Below, in pieces: positions 16,000 to 22,948 of a DNA stretch of 33,864 nucleotides; the stretch's first letter is position 1, and every line of letters starts with the position of its first letter. A model generated the notes under the pieces. That model was not told the DNA's origin. It was given only the letters and a program-made list of their open reading frames with translations, and did no database searches. The DNA comes from Planctomycetaceae bacterium (lineage in GTDB: Bacteria > Planctomycetota > Planctomycetia > Pirellulales > Pirellulaceae). A program made the position numbers and the translations under genes. The stretch is from contig PBCP01000083.1 of NCBI GenBank assembly GCA_002717145.1, positions 1 through 33,864 of the forward strand. Direction: 5' to 3'.

Positions 16000-17312
16000 C
16001 GATAACGATTACAGATATTGAAGTACGGGATATTAGATTTCCAACATCAGATCACCTCGACGGATCTGATGCCATGAACCCTGATCCGGATTACTCCTGC
16101 GGTTATATCACATTGTTTACTGACAGTGAGTTGGTCGGGCACGGTTTGTCATTTACTTTAGGTCGGGGAACCGAATTGATCTCAGGTGCCGTAGATGCCA
16201 TGAAACGACTAGTCGTTGGCCATACCCTTGATGAAATTACGGCCGATATGGGGAAATACTGGCGGCATCTGACCGGTGACAGCCAATTACGATGGATGGG
16301 GCCTGACAAAGGAGTGATGCACTTTGCAGTGGGAGCCGTTACGAATGCTCTTTGGGACTTGTGGGCCAAAGCAGAAGGTAAACCCGTTTGGCGGCTTTTG
16401 GCTGACATGACACCTGAAGAAATCGTACGTTGTATCGACTTTCGCTATATCGATGATGCTCTGTCACCAGAAGAGGCATTACAGATTTTGGAAGAGAAGA
16501 AGGATTCTAGACAGGATCGAATTGACGATCTGTTGGCTAATGGATTTCCTTCGTACACAACTTCAGCAGGATGGCTAGGATACAGCGAGGAAAAGCTTCG
16601 TCGTTTATGTCAGGAAGGTGTAGAAGCAGGCTGGTCTCATTACAAAATCAAAGTTGGTCGCGATATCAATGATGATATCCGACGCGCCAAGATTATTCGT
16701 GAAGAGATTGGATACGATCGCCGTATGATGATGGACGCAAATCAGGTTTGGGGCGTCGGTGAAGCGATCGATAATATGACCCAACTGGCGGAATTCAAAC
16801 CCTGGTTTATTGAAGAGCCAACAAGTCCTGATGATGTATTGGGTCATGCAGCGATCGCGGAAGCATTACGTCCGTTAGGTGTCGGTGTTGCGACAGGTGA
16901 GATGTGCCAGAATCGCATAATCTTCAAACAGTTCTTACAAGCGAATGCGATCGACGTGTGTCAGATCGACAGTACACGGGTTGGCGGTGTCAACGAAATC
17001 CTTTCAATTATTCTTATGGCGAAAAAATTTGATGTGCCGGTCTGCCCACACGCTGGTGGTGTTGGCTTATGCGAATATGTACAACATCTAGCGATGTTTG
17101 ATTACATTTGCGTAAGTGGTACCACCGAAAATCGTTTGATCGAATACGTAGATCATCTACACGAACATTTTCAGAACCCGGTCGTTATGCAGAATGGTGC
17201 ATACATGCCTCCGTCGGCGCCGGGGTACAGTATTACGATGAAACCGACTTCACTGGACGAGTTTGAATTTCCTAACGGTCCGGTATGGGCCGTCCGGCAA
17301 GGTAATGATTAG
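15996..17312 (+). CDS. L-fuconate dehydratase-like enolase superfamily enzyme
   Basis: Mandelate racemase subgroup of the enolase superfamily, closest in my judgement to L-fuconate dehydratase (human ENOSF1 and Xanthomonas FucD). It would dehydrate a sugar acid to a 2-keto-3-deoxy acid in the cytoplasm. The signature N-terminus DGSDAMNPDPDYS is at 22-34. Catalytic and metal residues fall at expected places: K217-I-K219, D247 in MDANQ, E273/E274 in EEPTSPDD, E302 in GEMCQNR and H352 in CPHAGGVGLCEYVQHL. Length of 438 matches FucD (about 440). The ATG overlaps the previous stop. The 3' end overlaps the convergent asnB by four bases, and its terminator lies inside asnB. Other fucose-pathway genes are absent from the window, so related sugar acids cannot be excluded. 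Confidence 0.9.
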   Translation: MTITITDIEVRDIRFPTSDHLDGSDAMNPDPDYSCGYITLFTDSELVGHGLSFTLGRGTELISGAVDAMKRLVVGHTLDEITADMGKYWRHLTGDSQLRWMGPDKGVMHFAVGAVTNALWDLWAKAEGKPVWRLLADMTPEEIVRCIDFRYIDDALSPEEALQILEEKKDSRQDRIDDLLANGFPSYTTSAGWLGYSEEKLRRLCQEGVEAGWSHYKIKVGRDINDDIRRAKIIREEIGYDRRMMMDANQVWGVGEAIDNMTQLAEFKPWFIEEPTSPDDVLGHAAIAEALRPLGVGVATGEMCQNRIIFKQFLQANAIDVCQIDSTRVGGVNEILSIILMAKKFDVPVCPHAGGVGLCEYVQHLAMFDYICVSGTTENRLIEYVDHLHEHFQNPVVMQNGAYMPPSAPGYSITMKPTSLDEFEFPNGPVWAVRQGND

Positions 17313-19210
17313 CACCAGTGTTGTAGCCAGTTTTCAAGCATCAAAAGAGACCATAGTCGCCCACTGTGGTCTCTTTTTTTCGTACAGTGCTGGTCGAACA
17401 ATTGTTGAATTCCACTAGGTTTGACCCATTGATGACATTTGGCATTACTAGATAATAAGCTATCACCGGTTTGTTCGTGTAGCTCCTGACGGAACCAGGT
17501 GTCGAGGGGCACGCCAAAGCCCATTTTGGGCCGGTTCCAGATAGATTCCGGAAGTAAGTCATGAAACGTCGTCTTGAGAATCTGTTTACCCACGCCCCGA
17601 TTGAATTTTAGAGTCGCTGGTATTTGGGCAGCAAATTCGACTAATCGGTGATCTAAAAAGGGCTGACGACATTCCAAACTATGAGCCATACTTGCCAAAT
17701 CGACTTTGGTATTTAAGTCACAGGGCAAATAGGTGACGAGGTCTCCCAGAGATGCTTTGGAAATTGGAGATCGTTGTGCAGAGAGTTGCCAGGCCTGAGT
17801 TAAAAAGTCAGCCGGATCGTGGTCTTCAAGATCAGATTGGAACTGTTCTGTATAGTATTCCAGTCGATTTCGATAAGGGAAGATATTAATCCAGTCGAGA
17901 TAGCGATGGATCGGTGAATAGGCAATAGGCGTAAGGAATCGTTTTAGTCGTCTGAAAAAACCTTTGTATCTGGTCCCGTAGGGTAATAACCGAGCAATTG
18001 GGGATCCAAGGAAATACTTTAGTGGCGGAATACGGTCAATTGTTTCCGCCAGTTTGATCGCCTTATATCGAGGATAGCCGGCAAACAACTCATCGCCACC
18101 GTCGCCGGAGATTGCCACGGTGACATGTTGTCTCGTAAATTGAGACACATACCACGTTGGAATGGCACTGCTATCGGAGAATGGTTCGTCGTAATGCCGG
18201 ACCAGAGAGGGGAGGATCTCCACGGCACTGGGTTCGACCATAAACTCGTGATGATCGGTTCCAAGATGGTTCGCAACCTGCCTTGCATAGGTAGATTCGT
18301 CATATGCCTTGATAGGAAACCCAATCGAAAATGTTTGGACCTGTTGATTGGCGTGTCGTTGCATTAACGCAACCATAATCGAGGAATCGACTCCACCGGA
18401 CAAAAAGGCTCCAACTGGAACATCACTTTGGAGACGGAGTTTGACGCTGTCGGTTAACAGGTTAGCAATTTTATCTGGGATTTCAGAAGCCGTTAGTGAC
18501 GTTCGTTGGTTGAAGTCGGGATGCCAATATTTGGTCACCTTAAGCTGCCCCTGTTTGAAAACGGCAAAATGACCGGGTGACAGTTTACAGACATCCTCAT
18601 AGATACATAACGGATGTGGTATGTATTGATAAATGAAGTAGTGGTCGAGCGCGCGGGGATCAATTTCCTGATCTACGACACCGCTGGCTATCAGGCTTTT
18701 TAATTCGCTGGCAAATAGTAAGCGATCTCTTTGCTGACTGTAATAAAGTGGCTTTTGTCCTAAACGATCTCGCCCTAGTACTAGTTCTTTTTGTCGATCA
18801 TCCCAAATAGCTAACCCGAACATCCCATTAAGGTACTGGAACATATCGGTCCCGTATTTTTCGTAGAGATGTACGACAACTTCCGAATCACTACGGGTGC
18901 TAAATTGGTGACCATCCTTCAGCAGCTCGTTGCGTAGCTCAAGATAGTTATAGATTTCACCATTAAAAACCAGCCAGACGGATTCATCTTCGTTGGTTAT
19001 TGGTTGGTGGCCTGTCTGAAGATCGATAATCGAGAGTCGCCGAAATCCCAAGGCTACGGACGGCGAATCGCTGCTTGAGTCACCTTCAAGATAGAAACTA
19101 CCAACGTCATCCGGCCCGCGATGCGTTAAAGTATTGGTCATGCACTCGAGTTGTTCTCGAGAGATTCGGCGTGAATTGTCTGTCCAAACAGAGCCGGTAA
19201 TGCCACACAT
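17309..19210 (-). CDS. asnB: Asparagine synthase (glutamine-hydrolysing)
   Basis: Class II glutamine amidotransferase joined to an ATP-dependent synthase. The mature N-terminal nucleophile is C2 (MCGITGSVW). The glutaminase half includes THRGPDD (29-35), GFRRLSIIDL and FNGEIYNY (82-89). The synthetase half has the pyrophosphate loop SGGVDSS (271-277), AISGDGGDELFAGYPRY and an FLDHRLVEFA segment near the end. Length of 633 residues matches the long form common in surface polysaccharide clusters, where some members amidate sugar acids instead of making free asparagine. It follows two glycosyltransferase genes on the same strand, which favours that role. The 3' end overlaps the dehydratase gene, and codons near the end also form that gene's terminator. 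Confidence 0.94.
   Translation of the reverse strand: MCGITGSVWTDNSRRISREQLECMTNTLTHRGPDDVGSFYLEGDSSSDSPSVALGFRRLSIIDLQTGHQPITNEDESVWLVFNGEIYNYLELRNELLKDGHQFSTRSDSEVVVHLYEKYGTDMFQYLNGMFGLAIWDDRQKELVLGRDRLGQKPLYYSQQRDRLLFASELKSLIASGVVDQEIDPRALDHYFIYQYIPHPLCIYEDVCKLSPGHFAVFKQGQLKVTKYWHPDFNQRTSLTASEIPDKIANLLTDSVKLRLQSDVPVGAFLSGGVDSSIMVALMQRHANQQVQTFSIGFPIKAYDESTYARQVANHLGTDHHEFMVEPSAVEILPSLVRHYDEPFSDSSAIPTWYVSQFTRQHVTVAISGDGGDELFAGYPRYKAIKLAETIDRIPPLKYFLGSPIARLLPYGTRYKGFFRRLKRFLTPIAYSPIHRYLDWINIFPYRNRLEYYTEQFQSDLEDHDPADFLTQAWQLSAQRSPISKASLGDLVTYLPCDLNTKVDLASMAHSLECRQPFLDHRLVEFAAQIPATLKFNRGVGKQILKTTFHDLLPESIWNRPKMGFGVPLDTWFRQELHEQTGDSLLSSNAKCHQWVKPSGIQQLFDQHCTKKRDHSGRLWSLLMLENWLQHWC
17343..17380 (+). 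terminator. Rho-independent terminator of the dehydratase gene, inside asnB
   Basis: A 15-bp stem (17343-17357 with 17363-17377, one G-T pair) closes a CGCCC loop, and T residues run to 17380. It lies 31 bases after the dehydratase stop but within the coding sequence of the convergent asnB, in its last 25 codons. The T run supports termination on the plus strand; read from the minus strand the T tract is shorter. Confidence 0.85.
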
Positions 19211-19293
19211 GATTCTTTAATGTTGTAGTAATAGATCGTTTCTTTTATCTATATCGCCGCTACATACCTGTTGGTTCACGGTAACATGAGATT

Positions 19294-20340
19294 TTATTGG
19301 CCGAGTAGCTTGCTCCAGTTGTCCCACATGGCCTCGGATAAGATATTAGAATCTGTCTGACGGTGCCCGGAAAATAGAGTGGGATCAATAATCTGCTGAT
19401 GTATCAACCTTGCGAGGCCGCCAGCAGAAGGCCCCCCAATAAGTCCATTTTCCTGATGAACAATACTTTCCTGATTGCCATCACTTCGACTGGCTACCAC
19501 AGGCAGGTTCAATTGAATTGCCTGTTGAACTGCCCAGTCTTTTCCGGAATGATCTGCAGGAACGAGTAGGCAGTCGGATTGTTGTAGTACAGCAGTAAGC
19601 TCATTCCAGGGATCAAGAAAATGTACACGAGGCCTTAATACCATCTGATCACGATAGTTTTCCAAAATCGTTCTTTGGGGTCCAGTTCCGCATAGGATGA
19701 GATGGATATTCGGATGTAGATGTTCAAGAATTCCCATAATCCAAATAGACTCTTTCAACCGGGAATAAGACTCAAACCGTCCCAAACTGAGAATCACTTG
19801 TGCATCCTCTGGAAGATTCAATTGGCTTTTTAGATTCAGGGAACAAGACTCAGATAAATTTGTTTCGACGAGGGGGCTCAAAACGATGCTATCACGAAAG
19901 TGTTGGTTTTGGAGATGTTCAGACGAGACATAGATTTGATCACTACCTTTAAGTACCTTTTGGCCGACAAATCCCGGAAAGGCCAACTCTCGTTTGGACG
20001 GTGTAGTGATGATGGAGTTCCAGCCTTTGAGTTGGCTGAGCAGAGCGAGGCCAGCCAACGAGAATTTTGCAGGATCCCAGCACATTCCAAATTCGCTCGA
20101 ATGGTAACTCGTTCGGCCAAGGCGGTATAGTTGGAAAGCTTGTATCCAGGAGGATGGGGAGGTCGGGGCATAGAGAGTGACATTTTCCCCCATCCAGTTT
20201 CTCAGCGACTGTAAGTTGGACTGGGCGTCCTCTAGACAGATACAAACATGTTTAGATTGTGAGCGATGTGCGAATGTTCGGATTTGAATTAATGCATCCA
20301 ATTCACTGGTGGATGCCAGAATGTGTAATACTTCAGACAT
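19294..20340 (-). CDS. Glycosyltransferase, GT4-like, divergent active site
   Basis: GT-B fold protein of 348 residues. The C-terminal domain is recognisable: VILSLGRFESYSRLKES (182-198), HLILCGTGPQRTILE (213-227), a DCLLVPAD strand and LPVVASRSDGNQESI (279-293), the usual phosphate-binding region. The E-x7-E motif of GT4 enzymes (EGxxLxxLEA) is not present; the equivalent segment reads SGKDWAVQQA (265-274), with both glutamates missing. It may use a different donor mode or be weakly active. The N-terminal acceptor domain is unlike anything I recognise. Its ATG overlaps the preceding stop by one base (TGATG), so it is coupled to the upstream glycosyltransferase. Confidence 0.8.
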   Translation of the reverse strand: MSEVLHILASTSELDALIQIRTFAHRSQSKHVCICLEDAQSNLQSLRNWMGENVTLYAPTSPSSWIQAFQLYRLGRTSYHSSEFGMCWDPAKFSLAGLALLSQLKGWNSIITTPSKRELAFPGFVGQKVLKGSDQIYVSSEHLQNQHFRDSIVLSPLVETNLSESCSLNLKSQLNLPEDAQVILSLGRFESYSRLKESIWIMGILEHLHPNIHLILCGTGPQRTILENYRDQMVLRPRVHFLDPWNELTAVLQQSDCLLVPADHSGKDWAVQQAIQLNLPVVASRSDGNQESIVHQENGLIGGPSAGGLARLIHQQIIDPTLFSGHRQTDSNILSEAMWDNWSKLLGQ

Positions 20341-21512
20341 CAGGCACCATTACGTAACGTATCTTCAAAGACTTGTAGGTGTCGTCTTGCCATCGATTCA
20401 AGTGAAAACTCCTGTTGCACTCGCTGGTAGGCAGCTGCAATCATACCCGAATTATCTGAAGTTTGAGCACTAAGGATTGCTGTGGCCAGCGGATCCACTT
20501 CTTTGACAGGAACTAATCGTCCGTGCACATTGTTGTTGATCAGTTGTCGATTACCTGCAATATCGCTAGCAATCACGTGTACATGATTTGCCATCGCTTC
20601 CAATAAGGAAAGAGAAAGACCCTCCACATAGGATGGCAGAATAAAAGTATTTGCAGCCATTAAAATGTCGCTGACATCGTCGAATGCTCCAGGCATTAAA
20701 ACGTGCCCAATGAGCTCCAATTCCCGAATGCGATCGTATAATGCTTCACGATCCGGGCCTTCCCCAATAAGCCAGAGTTGACAATAAGGGTTTTTATTGA
20801 CAACAATTCGCCAGGCATCGAGCAATTCAAAGAGCCCTTTGTTTCGAGTTAGCCGTCCGGTATAGACACTAATCTGATGATCTGCATGTGAAGTAAAATC
20901 GCGGTTATTTTGGGACAGCGTTTTTCTTGCCAAAAGGGTTGCATCCGACGGCCGTTCTTTAGGAGCCAGCGAGACACCATTTGGGATATGATGGATTCGG
21001 TGAAGTGGAAATTGAGCATCAACCAATTCATCGTGTGTCGCCTCACTGGGAGCGATGATAGCATGAGCCAGTTTACATCGGCGGCGAATCCTGTTCCCAA
21101 AGCGGGCGATGTTGTGCCAATGGCAGTCTCCGGTATCTCCTCCACCCTCCACTCTTAAGACAACACGATGGTGTTGTTTTCGGCAGGCTGTAATCGCAGC
21201 GTAGGCCGAGTGTTTTAGCATGGATACAAAAGCAACATCATATGAGTCCCGATTTGTGCGTAGCCACCGGGAGAGTGCGCCCATATAAACAAATGTGCCC
21301 CACCTACGTCGCTCAGGATTTGGTAACCGTTGAACCTGTATGTCACGATGCGTAAATTGTTGGGGCCAAGTGGGATCCCACTGGGCTGTAAGAAGTATAG
21401 GTTTCGCCCCCTGACGCTGAAATTCGCTTGCAAGATTAGCCATGACCATCTCTGCCCCACCGACCAAAGGCCAAAAGCGTCGCGTGATCATTGCGATTCT
21501 CATTTCAGACAT
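20340..21512 (-). CDS. Glycosyltransferase family 4
   Basis: Retaining nucleotide-sugar transferase with a GT-B fold, cytoplasmic or membrane-associated. The N-terminal domain opens MRIAMITRRFWPLVGGAEM with the glycine loop at 18-19, and has IIAPSEATHDEL and HHIPNGV (174-180). The C-terminal domain has VYTGRLTRNKGL (216-227), LWLIGEGPDREAL (246-258) and the E-x7-E motif in YVEGLSLSLLEAMA (E297, E305). Length of 390 is typical. AGGA lies 7 bases before the ATG. It follows hpt by 30 bp and overlaps the next glycosyltransferase by one base. It likely builds an extracellular or cell-envelope glycan; donor and acceptor are not predictable. Confidence 0.92.
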   Translation of the reverse strand: MSEMRIAMITRRFWPLVGGAEMVMANLASEFQRQGAKPILLTAQWDPTWPQQFTHRDIQVQRLPNPERRRWGTFVYMGALSRWLRTNRDSYDVAFVSMLKHSAYAAITACRKQHHRVVLRVEGGGDTGDCHWHNIARFGNRIRRRCKLAHAIIAPSEATHDELVDAQFPLHRIHHIPNGVSLAPKERPSDATLLARKTLSQNNRDFTSHADHQISVYTGRLTRNKGLFELLDAWRIVVNKNPYCQLWLIGEGPDREALYDRIRELELIGHVLMPGAFDDVSDILMAANTFILPSYVEGLSLSLLEAMANHVHVIASDIAGNRQLINNNVHGRLVPVKEVDPLATAILSAQTSDNSGMIAAAYQRVQQEFSLESMARRHLQVFEDTLRNGA

Positions 21513-21542
21513 GATAATTCCTGCATAGGAGGATATGTTGAC

Positions 21543-22073
21543 TTACTCGTCCGGATCCAAATCATGTGATTCTAGTACACCGACATAGGGCAGGTTACGG
21601 TAAATACCCTGGTAATCCAATCCATAGCCAACGACGAATTCATCCGGAATCTCGAAGCCGACGAAATTGACCTTAAAATCCAGTTCCTGGCGTCCATGCT
21701 TGTAAAGTAAAACGGCAGTTTCCACACTAGCTGCTTCCAGAGACTCGATATGCTGATGGACCGCATTTAACGTATGTCCGGTATCGAAGATGTCATCCAC
21801 TATGAGGACGTTGGTTCCCTTGACGTTCGGCAGCATGGAAGCATCGAGCTGGAGATTACTGCGACTGGTTTTACCTTTGTAACTGCTGGCATGAACCGAC
21901 CCTAGTTTGACAGGCATATCTAACTGGCGAATTAGATCGGCAACGAGAATAAGACTTCCTGTCATTACGCAGATTACAGTTAATGGTTCAGAACCAAAAC
22001 GCTCATTGATTGCAGCAGCCATTCGTGAAATGCCATGCTGAAGCTGCTCTTCAGAAAAAAGTACTTTCACCAT
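21543..22073 (-). CDS. hpt: Hypoxanthine phosphoribosyltransferase
   Basis: Purine salvage enzyme joining hypoxanthine or guanine to PRPP in the cytoplasm. The PRPP-binding motif is VLIVDDIFDTGHTL (89-102), with CVMTGSLILVADLIRQL (35-51) forming the loop that binds pyrophosphate and the flexible SSYKGKTSRSN loop at 63-73. The C-terminal FEIPDEFVVGYGLDYQGIYRNLPYVG is the base-recognition segment of bacterial Hpt. Length of 176 matches the family. AGGA is close to the ATG. It is the first gene of the run hpt-glycosyltransferase-glycosyltransferase-asnB; the link to glycan genes may be incidental. Confidence 0.94.
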   Translation of the reverse strand: MVKVLFSEEQLQHGISRMAAAINERFGSEPLTVICVMTGSLILVADLIRQLDMPVKLGSVHASSYKGKTSRSNLQLDASMLPNVKGTNVLIVDDIFDTGHTLNAVHQHIESLEAASVETAVLLYKHGRQELDFKVNFVGFEIPDEFVVGYGLDYQGIYRNLPYVGVLESHDLDPDE

Positions 22074-22204
22074 TCATCCTGTCAAATACTGAACCGAAGT
22101 CCGTTGGTGCACGAAAGTGTTCAGGCCATTGTACTCATTGTGCCTGATCAATTAAACTTCAGTGTTTCAGCCCAGAGTAAACATACGCCGAAGAGTAACA
22201 GTTG

Positions 22205-22948
22205 ATGTGGTCAACGATTGAAGTGGATGGACATCCATGTGAAGTTTATGAACCAGCTCAGCCAAATGAGCATGGATATGTAGTGGTATATCTGCATGGC
22301 GTGAGTGGAGAGTGGCTGCATGACAAAAAGGAATTTACAGAACAGTTTGAGCGATACGGGCTGAAAGTCATCGGACCTCGTACCAAACGAAGCTGGTGGT
22401 CGGATTGCATCTGTACTGAATTCGATCCTGAGCAGACTGCCGAGGCCTATGTTCGCGAAAACATCCTCAACCATATCCAAAAAGAATGGGGCGTGGCAGC
22501 CCCGCGTGTCGCATTATTGGGGACAAGCATGGGAGGTCAGGGCGCTTTACGACTTAGTTATAAGTACCCCGGGATCTTCCCCATTGTGGCAGCGATTTCT
22601 CCGGCTATAGATTATCACCTTAGAATGAAACAAGGGATCGATGAAACTTTGCCGTTGATGTACGATGATCCGGAAGTAGCCAGACAGGATTCAGCGTTGC
22701 TTCACATCCATCCTTTAAACTGGCCACGTCACCAGTTCTTTTGCTGTGATCCTATCGATGAGGACTGGTTTGAGGGAGTCGATCGCCTTCAGATGAAACT
22801 CTACTCGCTGGGAGTGCCGCATGAGTTTGACTTTGAAACAACGGCAGGCGGTCATGGATTTGGATATTACCGAGTTCAGGCTCAACAGGCGATTGAGTTT
22901 CTCGTTGAGCGATTAGAGCAGGAACGTCTTCGTCTGCCGCTGGCCTGA
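22205..22948 (+). CDS. Alpha/beta hydrolase, esterase D-like
   Basis: Predicted cytoplasmic serine hydrolase of the alpha/beta fold. VVVYLHGVSG (26-35) carries the oxyanion histidine-glycine, the nucleophile elbow is LLGTSMGGQGAL (S108), an acid lies in CCDPIDEDW (D182 or D184) and the base in GGHGFGYY (H217). The layout resembles S-formylglutathione hydrolase and other esterase D proteins, but the sequence is shorter (247 residues) and the specific substrate is open. I take the ATG at 22205; the TTG just before it would add one residue. It is divergent from hpt with 131 bp between, and its stop abuts the stop of the convergent OstA-type gene with no spacer. Confidence 0.85.
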   Translation: MWSTIEVDGHPCEVYEPAQPNEHGYVVVYLHGVSGEWLHDKKEFTEQFERYGLKVIGPRTKRSWWSDCICTEFDPEQTAEAYVRENILNHIQKEWGVAAPRVALLGTSMGGQGALRLSYKYPGIFPIVAAISPAIDYHLRMKQGIDETLPLMYDDPEVARQDSALLHIHPLNWPRHQFFCCDPIDEDWFEGVDRLQMKLYSLGVPHEFDFETTAGGHGFGYYRVQAQQAIEFLVERLEQERLRLPLA

